Positions 34,695 to 48,600 are shown, counted from the stretch's first letter. The stretch: 64,000 nucleotides of DNA from Actinernus sp. WN-2022 (GCA_030867875.1 JAOWCC010000577.1:155178344-155242343), one strand, 5' to 3'. Program-made: numbers and translations. The notes: generated by a model from the sequence alone, not told the origin.

Positions 34695-34965
34695 ATGAGA
34701 ATGAGAAAAACAAGAGGCCATGATGATGTACAAAGCTCTAAATGACCTTGGGCCTGAATATTTAAGAAACTTGTTCTCTTATACTGGTGTCATTATGACC
34801 TTAGAAATGGAGAGCGTAATCTGAAATTACCAGCTCCTAAATCAAATTCTGGAAAACGAGCCTTCTCTTTTAGTGGTGCAGCAACATGGAATAGCCTTCC
34901 AGATACTATTCGTCGCGCTCAAACCTTACATTCTTTTAAAAGTAAATATAATGAGTAAACTTAGC
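34695..34965 (+). mobile_element. Non-LTR retrotransposon C-terminal fragment
   Basis: The plus strand reads MYKALNDLGPEYLRNLFSY, then (after a frame shift) LRNGERNLKLPAPKSNSGKR and AFSFSGAATWNSLPDTIRRA. This is the C-terminal signature of LINE ORF2 proteins. Confidence 0.8.
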
Positions 34966-35189
34966 CTTTTTTATGGGAATTATATGTTATTAATTAGATA
35001 TCTTTAGCCACTTCTTATTTACTGTTAGTTATTCATTGTCACCATTGGAGGAACCGTTGCGAGATTTTGTCCAAATTATTAACTGCTGCTTCGCTCGCTT
35101 CGCAGCAATTACATAATATAGAACTGACTTCAAAACTAGTCCTCCAAATTCGCCTTTTACCAGATCGAAGCTCAAGCAAGTTGAAATGT

Positions 35190-35480
35190 TATTGTCTTGT
35201 ACTCGACACTGATTGGATCAAATAGTGGTTTTCAATTGAGTGTCGAAAAGTAAACATAGTAATTTGATTGGTTAGTTATTATGATTGTATTTACTTTGCC
35301 TCGTGATTGGTTGAAGTAAAACCAATCATGAATGACTTCAGTTCGTGATTGGTTCATTTTTGTTTTTACTTGCTCGTGATTGGTTCATTTATGTTTTTAC
35401 TTGCTCCTGTGATTGGCTCAGGTTTTGGTTTTACGAAACTCAATCGAAAAGCGCTCTAACCGCAAGTTGGAATGCTGTGT
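35190..35480 (+). mobile_element. Inverted-repeat transposon G, partial copy
   Basis: ttttcaattgagtgtcgaaa and cctcgtgattggttgaagta match the copies at 20700 and 54217. The tcgtgattggttcatttttg segment is duplicated in tandem. Confidence 0.6.
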
Positions 35481-35877
35481 TTTCATTCTGCAATGTGATT
35501 GGTTCTTCCGATCGTCCCGATCGCTTGATTATTTTTGTTTTGCATATTAATTTACGCTTCGATTCACACCGAACAAAAGGTTTAAGCGATCGGGTCGACT
35601 ATATGAGAACCAGCCTTAAGTGGCCCCGGTTACAGTAGTCGCACAGGACAGGGCTGAATAACTAGGGCGCATGCGCGAGCTCATGCGAAAATCGGCGCGA
35701 ACTTTACCGAAAACACTATCTGTTGGTGGACAATCTCTCATATTTGAAGGCAATTTTATACCAATGTTGTTTGTAAGTTTCTGGAGGAAATGGCCCGCGA
35801 GTATTTGAATCTTATCCTTCCAGCAAAACTCTTATTCTTCGTAGAAAACATGAAGGTACTCGCTAAACAACGCGTTC

Positions 35878-36283
35878 TCGAGGTTAAAAACAATGATTAT
35901 CATTATTTGTCAAATCGCTTTCAAATAATGATAATCATTATTCTAAGACAAACCCTAACCCGAACCACAAACCGAACCCTAACCATCGGACGAGTTCACG
36001 GGTAAACGACGGGTTCTCACTCACCTAGAGCTAGGGTTCACAGGTAAACAAGAAGAGACGGTAAATGAGAAATTTTTTTTTTTGAGCGCTCCTACTCGGA
36101 CTCGAAGCCCTTTGCGTATACTGCAGTGTAGTGCAGACGTCATGACCACTACACTAAGCGCGTCTACCGCCGTTCGGAATTTGACAATTGTTTATCTTTA
36201 TCCTTGATTGGTTTTAAGAATAATGATTATCATTGTTTTGAAGTGATTTGACAATTAATGATAATCATTGTTTTAACCTCGAG
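35878..36283. mobile_element. Element with palindromic inverted ends and a SINE core
   Basis: Both ends carry ctcgaggttaaaacaatgat, and each end is itself a palindrome built on aatgataatcatt (35885-35945 and 36215-36275). Inside are degenerate ccctaaccc repeats (about 35945-35985) and a tRNA-like SINE head (36085-36180). Confidence 0.75.
36085..36180 (-). mobile_element. tRNA-derived SINE head
   Basis: On the minus strand: A box cgcttagtgtagtggtcatg, B box ggcttcgagtccg. The intervening loop is unlike a true tRNA. Confidence 0.6.
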
Positions 36284-36450
36284 GTTGTGTTGCGCTAAAT
36301 TTGGAAATTTCCGCCATTTTTGTATACGCTGCAGTCCTCCCGAGTCCCCGCGCATCACGTTATTCAGTAAATGGGTCTGGGTACGAGATTAGTTATTCAG
36401 CGCTGTGGTTATTCAGTAACTGATTAGTCAACGTTGTTTTTTCCTGTTGC

Positions 36451-36456
36451 TTTATT
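36451..36456 (-). terminator. AATAAA polyadenylation signal of the aminopeptidase
   Basis: A canonical AATAAA on the minus strand about 50 nt past the TAA stop; it is the first hexamer downstream and implies a very short 3'UTR. Actual cleavage is not shown by sequence alone. Confidence 0.6.
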
Positions 36457-36506
36457 TTCTATATTTCTGGGTGACAGTTTTCTCTCGTGCCAGGACCTCT
36501 CGGTAA

Positions 36507-36644
36507 TTAGAACCCTTTGCCTTGTAGCCAGGCCTTCGTGTTGGCGGAGTCACGTGCTAACCACGAGATGTTAAGGCGGATGCTCTCAAGAGACTGCTGG
36601 ACACTACGCTCGGCTGCGGGGACTGAGTGCTTAACGAAGAATTC
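36507..36644 (-). CDS. NPEPPS: NPEPPS terminal exon
   Basis: 138 nt, 45 codons plus TAA. It encodes [20 protein letters not shown] and ends [10 protein letters not shown]. It corresponds to the last helices of the enzyme; the natural C-terminus is slightly shorter than the vertebrate one. Acceptor tttttgtgcag. Confidence 0.93.
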   Translation of the reverse strand, partial: EFFVKHSVPAAERSVQQSLESIRLNISWLARDSANTKAWLQGKGF

Positions 36645-39600
36645 CTGCACAAAAACAGAGTTCTCATTTTCAAATTTATGAATATTAATGCAGCCAACAG
36701 CCAATAGGGCTACGTCATTGTCACGTGCATGCATCGCTCCTATCGCACGACGGCCATAAACGACTTTCATAATGGCCGCCTCCTAATTTGTATATGTGAT
36801 TTCCCGTTTCGGTAGTTCATCCACATGTATAGAAAATATAAACATTGCCATGTGAAAAAGCATGTTGACATTAGTGCTGTAGCTTATAAAGCATTGAAGT
36901 TACATCCAGTTGAAATTAGAGAGATTTGTATGAGAAAAACAACGGAGGCCTTTCTAGCCTCGCTTTCATATTTTTCTGCATTACAAATGCCTATAGCTCA
37001 ACAGCAATTTTCCACATTGCTCCAAAACTAAAAACAATTACTAGTTATAATGTAATCTTTCATGTGGTAGCATTGGTTTCCCCCTACAGATTTATCTTCC
37101 AAATTATGCAAATTAGGAGGTGGCCGGAGGCGGCCATTATGAAAGTCGTGTATGTTGCGTCCCAGACGTCTGCGGAGGCGGCAGTGTGCGATGCAAATGG
37201 TAAACATATGAAAAGCCAAAGGTTTTTCGCCTAATGAATGTCAGTGGGGCACATTTATCCTCTTTGAAATCTTAGTAAAATGAGGTAGAAATCAAAAGGA
37301 AAAGTTGTTGAAAAATATCCACTAAAGCAATACAGTGTATATCAACTGTGTTCCCTGTCAAAATGGCAGTACAATTGTTAGGGAATGATGATAAGGTTAA
37401 TACTTAGGAAAGAAAGATTTCTAAGATACCTATTAAAGCACAAGCAACGTACGCGGATGCAGTAATGTACTGATCATTAGCGGCGCTTGCTTATTCGCTG
37501 ATCCAGAAAATAAACAAGAAAGGATTTCACATGCATCTTATCAATTACAGAAGTTAATCGGTGAACCAAATTGCCATTTGTCTAAGAAAGCTTTCTCTCA
37601 GCAACGGTAATTAGAAGTGTTTACGTTTGACTTTCAATGGCCTTTTTCGACTCGAAAGGAGTTTATTACGCACTCATTTGAAGCTATAAGTGCTTCGTCG
37701 TTGTAAAAAACAAATCGCACACATTTTGCCATTGTCTGAACTCGTATTGATCATAGAAATGACGTCATAAAATGTTCAAAACTCAAGTGGAACAACGAAC
37801 GTAGCGAGTTGTTTCACTGAAAGTTTTGGACATTTTTGGAAAAATGTGTGCGATTTGTTAAATAACTCATGGAGGCAACACTCAAATCAAGAAATATTCT
37901 ACTCTTCAACTATTTACTTGAAGCACAATGGATATCAACGAGACAATTTTTGACCTTGAATACACTTTGGCAGAGTACTGTACACATGGAATAACGATTA
38001 AAAAACAGTAATCTGGAAACAACAGAAATACCTGCCTGCTGTGAATGGTGCTTTATTCTTTTATTACTTATTATTTATGCATTCGCATTAAAAACAATAC
38101 TGAACGTACCTCAACTTCTTTAGCCTTGTCTTCGCTGGCAAAGTTCTCTGTAGTAGCCTTCAAAGGAAAAAACACCCATTCAAATCTGTTTGAAAAATAA
38201 CTAAGGAAATGAACTCATTCCATTGCTTTGATGCGATGGTTATACGGCCAGAGTGGGCAGAGGTGTACGTAACGTTAAAGTGTATATGACACCATTTTTT
38301 CCTTCTGATTTTGTTAGTTCGATATGTACAAAGAACGGTTTTAAAATTAAAATCTGATGAAAATCTTTCGGAAGCGTTTTTTTTTTTGTTCAAAACACGC
38401 GCCCTTTGGCTTCAAGGAGCGCGCGGTCAAAATGTCATGTGTGACGTCATGTTGTTTGCAGTATTGCCAATATGGCGGACAACAACAGAAAAACAGTACA
38501 AAGAGAAGGTAGATATTACCATTCGACACACTCGTTTCTGAATCGCTGGACATTTTTGGGTTCTTTATTCCTGGATTCAACCAAACGAAAGGAATCTACG
38601 AGCGAGTTGCATACAACGTGACGTCACAACGCGAATTCAAAACCCAGTCTCCCGACCAATTCTAAGGCTGCAGTGCGGTGAATTTAGGGCGCTAAAAAAC
38701 ATACGTAATTTGTTTTTCTTTATTTTTTATTAGGTATCCTTTTCTTATACATATCAATGATAGGAAAAATGCAAACACAAATTCATGTCATATCCACGAG
38801 AAGAGATAATAAGGCGCACACGATGCTTCTTTTCTCCTTCAAAGCTGGGCCATTATTGAAAACAGGGTAACTGACCGACTTAGCTCGTACATTTGTTGTC
38901 CCAGTTCAGGTCACCTCACTTCCCTCGAGGGTGGTCCCTTCATGTAGGCAAACGTGAATAGGACGTTTGCATGATGACGTTACATAATACAACTACCAGA
39001 ACTCTTTGCGCGGATTCTTTTGTTCCTTTAATTTGGACCATTGTCTTGGAATTCTCAAAGGAGTTGATAAATTTGAATGAGAAAGAGAATTTGAAAAGGA
39101 TTCTGGTAGTTGTAGTAAAATGACGTCATAATGAAAATGTCCTATTTCCGTCAAAATACAATAGAATTAACAATACAAAACAATAAAAGGAAATACACAA
39201 TACAGTATATAAAACACAATACACAATACAGTTTGGTAGTAATTCATGTATGCCTACATGAAGGGAGAACTTCCCTTGAGTAATGTTTCTTGTTTTTTAA
39301 TGTATAAATCTCTCTAATTGGAAAACAAAGTACTGAATCCCCTTGAGAGCCGTCACATGATTTGAATTGGGGCAACAAATGTACGAGCTAAATCGGTCAG
39401 CAGCTCATATTACAGTGGCGTCTACGAATAGTAGTGTCAGCGGTATTGACCCGAACGCCTCGATGTAATGAAGCGCCATTGAATCCATCATTCTTGCATG
39501 ACACCAACACGCTCTTACTCAATCACATATATATACACAGTTTGAACAGCGCTTCATTACATCGAAAGTGAGGCGATCGGGTCAATACTAACCGCTGAAA

Positions 39601-42600
39601 CTGATATTCGTAGACGCCACTGTAATATCAGCTATTCAGCCAGAACAGTCGCGGCCTCGCTGTAGCTGTACAGCAACTTGCCGTACATTAACTCTGTAAT
39701 TTGATTGGATTACAAGGAAAAATAATTGGGAAACCATTTCAATGTTACGGCATGCCGTTGCCGCAAACTTTCTGGCTCATTCGAAATCTGCTTTAGTTCG
39801 ATTGACCGTATTCCGGAATAAGAATACACATAATGATCACTAGAAATCGCTTGCATTGGGATTTCCATTTCAGTTACGGGAATACTAAATGTAGTTTAAA
39901 GTGCCTGAACCAATTTTTTTCATAGACCATTCCATCTTTTCTTATTATAGAATACGGTCAATAGAACGCGCCCTAATCTTGTTGAACGATGACGACGTAC
40001 CTTCACCAGCCTCGAAAGTAGAAACCCTCCCTCGTAACGATTGTACAGCTCGTCCCAGTTATCACGCACAAACTGCCACGCTAGTTCCCGCCCAGTGACA
40101 CTAAACAAGGACACAAAAACAATACTTCAAGATTCGTTTTTTGACAAAAATAAATCAGACGGGATGAGGTCCTTAAAATCACACAAAAATTACACTAAAA
40201 ATGCACACAACTTTAAACTGTTTAAACACAACTGTTTGAGCAATTTGGTCAAATCTTATACGAACCCTTATTACGATTATCTGCAACAGCTCAGAGGTAA
40301 TGATCTTGTGACGAGTGTGAATACGGAATGTTGACCACACTTTCACGTAATCACCTGGTCAATGACGTTTGATCACGTGATTCACGATGGTTTATCACGT
40401 GGTACATTTGATATATATTAATTTCACATGCAGAAACAAGTCACATCCATGATAACTTTCATAGTCTGGCTAAGGTATCGGCTACATTTTACCCCCAGTA
40501 AACCCTTCATAGTTTCCACAATAAACCCAAAATGTACAGAATCTCCTGTAAATCATATTAGTAAGGGTTTACCATCTAAACCATTTGTAGCTCGGGGATC
40601 TATCACGTAGTTGGGCGATCAGTATGAGTCTGGCCTTATAATGGCTTAAATCCCCTGATCTAAGGACTAGGGGTAAATAAACCAAGTTTTAATGTGTTTC
40701 TGAAAAATACGGTATTTATCATCATTATTATGCAATAATGGCAAGTGTTTTTCTTTTACTCGATAAAACATTTATCAAAATACCACCTTCGGCTGAGGAA
40801 CTTGAGTTTAAACGGTAAAAGGTAATAATAAGACTTTATTAGAGTGTCAAATGTTTATAAACTATATGCATATACTATCCACTGGGGGTGGTCCTGCCAG
40901 AAATCTGTTTACGTCCTCTGTGTGGGCCTACGAATTGAAGTCCTGATCCGAGGAGACGCGAAGATCTAACCATTTGCAGATGTCAGAGCAAAGGTAGCGG
41001 GGGGGGGGGGGGGGGGGGGGGGGGTAGGGATGCTAGTCGGACATTTTCGATTTGACTCCTAAGAGGTACTAAAATGGGCGTGGCTCAAGCTTATTTTGAC
41101 CCCTAAAAGATAATAAAAATGTAAATTGTAACAGCTTTTTTGTTCAATTTACACCCGACCCCTAAAAGGTACCGCTTTACATAGAAATGTCTGTGTTTGA
41201 TGGTGGATACCCTAAGTGGTACCAAACTCCTGATTTTGACCCGTAAAAGGTACGACGACCATCCATGTACCCCTCACATAAGGGAGTCCCCCCCCCCCCT
41301 CCCATCTCTCAGGTCAAGTCTCAAAAGCTTCTTGGAGTCACTCTTGACCAAAAACTAACATTCGACGACCACGTGGAAAGTTTGGGGAAGAAACTCTCAA
41401 AGAGGATAGGGCTACTCAAAAGAATTAAGAACTTCCTCCCACACGAGGAAAGAGTGAACCTTTATACCGCGACAATTAAACCGGTATTAATGTACGGTAG
41501 CTCTGTTTGGACTTTGTGTTGTAGATCTAATTTAGATTCTATTCTGAAATTACAAAAACGTGCTGCAAAAGTAATTTTGAATGCAGATAACCGCGCAAGA
41601 TCCGTTCCTCTTTTCAATAAACTTAAATGGCTTCCGTTTTACGAGGAAGCTAAGATCAACAGACACTGTATTTCACTCAAGAGACAGTACGGAAATCTGC
41701 CTGAATATATGGACGAGATATTAATCAGAAATAGTGATATTCATCAACGAACTACTCGATATAACGAAGTCAATTTTATATGTCCTTGGTATAAGTTTGA
41801 AACAGAAGCTGGTCGATCTTTCATAGTACGAAGCATAAAAGAATGGAACTCCCTGCCTTTAGAAGTTAGAAAATTGCCATCCGTCAACTCTCTCAAATCT
41901 GCTCTTTTTAAAAAAGCTTTAGAAGACCAGTCTCAGCTAGACCATTTTAAATCCTTGTATATTATCATTAGTGTATCTTATATCTACATGTATATGTGTA
42001 GTTTCCGGCTTAAATTCTAAATTAGGTTTTATTAATTAGATCATTGTATATTAAGCAAATCAGATTATTTTAGTGTATATAATTCTAAGCTCAACTGTTG
42101 GTAGAACTTTAATGTATACTTTTATCCATATTTTAATATTTGATATATTTATACTTAGTTAAACCTTCAGAGGGCCACACGTTTATCAGTTTGTAACTGT
42201 TTAGTGTCACCCTCATTAAATAAAGACTTATTATTATTATTATTTAATCCCAGGAGAATAAAAACATTTGACCCGTGAACTCGTTCTGAAACTGCTTAGC
42301 ACGAGGTCTATTGTTTCAAGCCAACATGGCCGCCGTATGATAAAGCGAATGACACTAAAACAGATTTTTTGATAATCAGTTCTTGTCAGCAGCTGTCTAA
42401 AGTCACCATCAACTCTCCGCCTCAAGGTTGGCGATTCTGACATGGAGCCTATGAAACGTGCATGGTACTTGGGCTCGTGGTTTGACAACCGTATGTCTAT
42501 GAACGTTCATGTGGGAAAGGTTTGCAGCAAAGCCTTCGGAGGCCTCTACAACATCAAACAGATAAGAAAACTCCTGTCTGTTGAATCAACCAAGACGCCG

Positions 42601-45600
42601 GTCCACGTATTTGTGACGTCACACCTGGATTACTGCAACTCACCCTTTTCGGACTCCCCTAGTACCAGCATGATCGTCAACAGAAGGTTCTCAATGCTGC
42701 TGCAAGAGTGCCATGCTTTATACCGATATTTTCCCATATCAGTCCTGTCTTGATTCACCCCCACTGGTTGCCTGTTAGGTATCGGATGGAGTTCAAGATC
42801 GCTCTTCTTGAATATAAGGCTCTGAACGACATGCATGGCGCCGAATTACATCTCGGAATTACTGTTAAGTAAGCCTGTTAGCTCATATCATCTAAGGTCA
42901 GATGATCGTCATCTACTCCTGTCTCCTCTAACAAAATGCAAGACCTTTGGCGAAAGGGCGTTTGCCCATGCAGGCCCAGTAGTGTGGAACTCCTTATCCC
43001 TGACTATTAGACTGTACTAACATTGACTCTTAAGATCCAATTGAAGACATGTCTTTTTAAGAAAACATTCAATTGTCAATTATTAATTATTATCATATTT
43101 AATTTGCAGCACTATAATAGCATATATTTTTAAGGTCCGTTTTAAACTTTATCTTTTTAGCCTTTTTAGCTCGTATGTACATAAAAATATTTATTTTCGT
43201 TTTAACTAAATGTAAAGCGCTTTTGAATATTTGATATCATTTATAAGCACTATAAAATTCATACAATATTATTATACAACCCCCTGTAGATTATCACTCC
43301 CACATGTATAATACCCCTCCTATCCACTCCATGCACGACTGCCATGTATAATTCCCCCTATAGATAGCCCCCATGCACTGAAGAATTTCCCCTTCGAAAA
43401 TTAGGTGGCATTGTCAACGAAGCTTTATATTTCTGCAAGTTACTGAATGAATACTCTTTAAGAAAAACCCACAGAAGCCGGAATTGATTTAATAAAACAA
43501 TTCTTACTAAATGAAGATGTTTTGCGACACACTGTCCTTTAACCGTACCTTCCCGCAACTCCCGCAATACCAAACACGGCCACCGTACCTTCCCGTAACT
43601 CCCGCAATAACAAACACGGTGACCGTACCTTCCCGTAATCCCCGCAATAACAAACACGGTGATGTACCTTCCCGTAACTCCCGCAATAACAAACAAGGTC
43701 ACCGTACCTTCCCGTAATCCCCGCAATAACAAACACGGTCACCGTACCTTCCCGTAATCCCCGCAATAACAAACACGGTCACCGTACCTTCCCGTAACTC
43801 CCGCAATAACAAACACGGTGTCCTGTGATCGAACTTCGTCCTGTGAAAGTCAAATTATGAATGGAGTCCAGACAAAGAAACATTGAACAAGAAAATCATT
43901 AAATACACGTCAACCAATGGTCGCACCCTTTATAAAGCCTGGTTTTTACTAGCGACGGAAGTAGAAGCGTAATAAAGTTAAATTCTAATGAAAATGAACA
44001 CGACGGAAGCATAATTTATTTCAGAAGTGGAAGCCTCGCTTGCATGCTATATTTACATGAGAATGAGCATTCTGATTGGCTTATTCTCAGTTCTGCTTAC
44101 ATTTACCTTGTTTTCAATGAACATAAGCAGGAGAAGTGCTTACGTCTTCGCTTCTTGATTTTGACTAGTACATAACATTCCTCATGCTTCCGCCTCCGTC
44201 GCTAGTGGAAACCTGCCTTAGCCTAGTCTCAACAGAGACACTAGGGGCAGCAGTGTAAAACCCCAGGCCACTTATCACTACAATAACTCCTATCGCTGTA
44301 CTCTATAAACAAGCTATGAAGACTATAAAGGCCCTTTATACCACAGATAGGCACTAACACAACAGGGGTTTCATACTACGTAAGCATCTAGAGGACCGGT
44401 CATTAATTAGTTTTGAGAGGGTGTGAGTGGAGGAGATAACTGGGAAGAACCAGTCTTAATTTAAGTTGCAAGGGGGATGGAGTTTATTTTTAATAATGGC
44501 AATTTTAAAGACCGTCCTTCAGGACTCTCCCCAGTCTATGAACGTGTTAAAATGTTCATAAACTGGGCAAGGACGGCCTTTAAATTAAATTGCCATTATT
44601 AAAAAAACAATTCTCCTCCATCCCCTGGCAACGTAAATAAGGACTGGTTCCTCAGATTGAACACCACGAGATAAAAAGGAGTGTCTCATCCAGGAAATAA
44701 ATGTATAACCTAACCTTGGCTATTCTATGAGTGATCAGTCAGCTAAAGTATCGAATGGTGAGTTACTGAAATGTGTCAAGTAACAAACGTCCATCACTTA
44801 CCGACATAGCAAACTTGAGCACTCTTCTAATTAGGTCCGGTTGTGTGACATTGCCCATACAACACATCAGGCGGACCTTCTCCTCGTGCAGGTCCGCCTC
44901 ACGGAACAGTTTCTGGACTGCTTCCAGCATAGCCTCGTCTCCATGCTTAAGTACTATACTATAAACCGCTGACCGAAGGTCTGCCGGGATGGTGGACTCC
45001 TTCTTGCAGTGCGCTTCAAATCGTTTCTGTGCTTCTTTGACAGTGGCCTGATGACCAAACTTACCCAGTCGACCTACCACAAGGCCACGCAGGAGGGCAT
45101 CAAGATGACCTGAGAAAATGAAATGTAAATGCCAGATTAGTATCTACATGTACAGCTACTGTATGTCTTCAATGAATGACCGTTCTTTTTAGAGAAGATA
45201 CCAAAAACAATTGCCCCTCGCCCAGCTATTACTTGAGTAGAAGAACACGGCTTGGTTCGAAGTGCTTAATTACTACAGCCAGCACAAGTACTGCATTCAC
45301 TGGTCAAACTACTATTTTCTGAATGTCGTCTGTCGTCAAAACCTAACGAACATTGCCGTTTTACCGTGATACGCTTTGTTAACAGTGCCTACAAGCCCTA
45401 ATCACTTGTCAGCTGTTCGAAGGTCATTTAATGAGCAAGTTTCCATGACGTCACTCGAGGCCTTACACATTTTTCTCGTAGGTCTCACTTTATATTAAAA
45501 TATATTATATCACGAGATTCTTAAGCCGGGGCTTCACTTTTACTGACATGTTTATTCCTTTATTAGATGTTCACCGCTACAATACCAGGCAACTGGACAA

Positions 45601-48600
45601 GCAGACATATCTATAAAACGCTGTTTTAGAAAGATTGACAATCGATGCCATTAGGTGGAAAATAGCATTTCCAAACAGCTATTGCTAAAACACCACCGAT
45701 CTCGTACAAGTGCCTTTAAACATGATTAGTTTGCCCTCCAGTACAGCCACGTGATTGTATTGCCTATTTATGCTGATTTCGGTCAATAATTATCTCTAAT
45801 TTTCTAATAAAACGGAAACATACCCTCTGAACATTAAGTAATACCTAGTGATGTTACTGTTTGATGAGATACCAAGCTAGAATAATATCAAAGAAGTCAG
45901 CTTAAAACTTGAAAATGTTGGCCCGGCTTTTAAGTTCAAGTTTTCATAATCGCAACCATTCCTATCTTTGCAATCCGCAGCCCGATAAGCTTTCCGTAGT
46001 TTAACTTCACTTTAATAGGAAGAAGCTTTTAATAAACCTAGACCACTATTTGGAAGTTTCTGTTAGTTTGAATGTAATTTTGAGATTTTGACAGTCTCTG
46101 GAAAAAGCAAACCATTTACACAGTCTGAAGAACTATGCAAAATACCTGTAAAATGTGACCAATGTCTCAGTGTCAATGTGTACATTTGTTACATTTTGCA
46201 AACACTTTTACAAAGGCTGTAAAATGCCTTTAAAATGTGACCAATGTCTCAGTGTCAATTTGTACATTTGTTACATTTTGCAAACACTTTTACAAAGGCT
46301 GTAAAATGTGACCAATGTCTGTGTCAATTTGTACATTTGTTACATTTTGCAAACACTTTTACAAAGGCTGTAAAATGCCTGTAAAATGTGACCAATGTCT
46401 CAGTGTCAATTTGTACATTTGTTACATTTTGCAAACACTTTTACAAAGGCTGTAAAATGCCTGTAAAATGTGACCAATGTCTCAGTGTCAATTTGTACAT
46501 TTGTTACATTTTGCAAACACTTTTACAAAGGCTGTAAAATGTGACCAATGTCTCAGTGTCAATTTGTACATTTGTTACATTTTGCAAACACTTTTACAAA
46601 GGCTGTAAAATGTGACCAATGTCTCAGTGTCAATTTGTACATTTGTTACATTTTGCAAACACTTTTACAAAGGCTGTAAAATGTGACCAATGTCTGTGTC
46701 AATTTGTACATTAGTTACATTTTGCAAACACTTTTACAAAGGCTGTAAAATGCCTGTAAAATGTGACCAATGTCTCAGTGTCAATTTGTACATTTATTAC
46801 ATTTTGCAAACACTACTGTAAAATGTAAAATGTCTGTAAATTGGTCATATTTTACAAATTAACAATTAGACCCACAGCCCGAACAGGCTACGAGTCAATA
46901 GTCCATGATGTGCAGCCGATTGGGCTATTTAACTTGTAGCCCACGAGGGCAAGAGGTCTAATTGTTTTAGTATAAACTAACTAGTCAGACAGTAGAAAAT
47001 AATAGAAAGAAACAAATTGAAGTTGAAAAATTGTTATTATTTCTTGAAAATGCGTGCGGTTTTTCTCTACCATGGGCTATCACAAATAGACCTATAGTAG
47101 GGTAGCCAATCAGAATGCAGGATTTGTAATAGTCCACTGGTTGGTTTATACTAAAATGTTATAGACTTCTTACATGGTTCTTCAAAGTCTGTGAATGGTT
47201 GGATTTTTCAGGTTTCATTGAGTGATGCCAAGAATGGCTGACATAATCCCTTGTAATCACAACAGATTTGAAAACATATTACCTTCTCCTTCTATGAGAT
47301 CCCAGCCAAGTTTACTAGCAATTGGTTCGTAGAGCTTGAGACAGAAAGCCTTGAGACTGTCGTAATAATCAGTGTACTGCAAGACGAGGGCGAGGTCAGC
47401 CAGATTGGCTGTCATGTCATTCCACACAGTGTAGTTGGTCTCACTAGAGAATGCTTCCACCACTTTGAGGAAGTCAGAAGACGGTACTACACCAGCACGA
47501 GACTAAAAAGAACAAGAGGTAAAACACCTTACGTAACATCAGTAACTTGTCTGGTGCAGAGATTGAAAAACCTGACGCCGTCAAGGGCTTACGATTTTAC
47601 GTCCTTTTCCGAGAAGACTAAGGTCTGACCATTTGCAGTTCGAGAACGAGATTGTTTCACAAAGGCAGCACCTTCTGCTCAAATATTTCGAGTCCATGAG
47701 TGTTGGTCCGGTGGGGGATTGAACCCTGGACCTTCCGAATGTCAGACCTGTACTTAACCATGCACTGAACTAACAGGGATTAGAGCAGTCAAAACTATGC
47801 TGGTGCATAATATTTTGTCTTTACATACATATGTCATTTTGTATTTATTTGTACCTCTTACCAAAGCGTACAAGTCGGCCTGCACTCCAAGCCTGTCCCG
47901 TGACGGTAGGGTATGGTCACTGATAGATGGAAGGAGAAGCTCGAGCATGTCGCTTTCGTACTTGACACGATAGAATCCAACTTGTCCTGGGTTAACCTGC
48001 AAATAATAGAGTAATGGCTTGCACTTACCGTTCCATGGAACAAATGTAAATAAAAACCATTATGTGTTACAGAACTTCCAATTGTCGTGAGATATCTTTG
48101 GGTCATGGCAAAATGACAATAAACAAATGGTGCTGGGAAAAAAAGAAATCAAGTACATTATCTCATTACTCGCATTGGTTTGGTTTTCTTTGTTCTTTCA
48201 CGGGGGTATATATCTATTACCCCTTCACTTTATTTGTCTTTTCCACAGGGGAATATATACTCCCCTTGAATTATAATTGTGTATTCCCCTCGACTTATTG
48301 CCTCACACATCTCCTAGTAACTTAATTAGAACTACTGATTTACTTTTTCCCTACAGAGAAGTCACTTGAAAGAAGAAGATGGAAAAAAACCGGAATGTGT
48401 TATGACCCGGAATCAAACTCGAACCCTGACTCTCTTGGTTTCTAGTCCTCGGTCGTACCACTACGCTCTGAGCTACGTTGGTTGAAAGAATCGAGAGAAA
48501 AGAACCAATACGAAGCCTTGTGAACAGTAATTTTATACAACTTTGTACAATGATCCTTATGATTTATGAAGAGATATTGTTATTGCGTACCACGAGAAAA

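Noticed and set aside
35945..35985. Telomere
   Set aside because: Only a few degenerate ccctaa-type units inside a transposon-like element; no array and no chromosome end.
43358..43772. Long minus-strand open frames of up to 124 codons with a 40-residue period
   Set aside because: They are the 40-bp tandem array read in all three frames. Only the first unit is supported as coding, by homology to the aminopeptidase exon.
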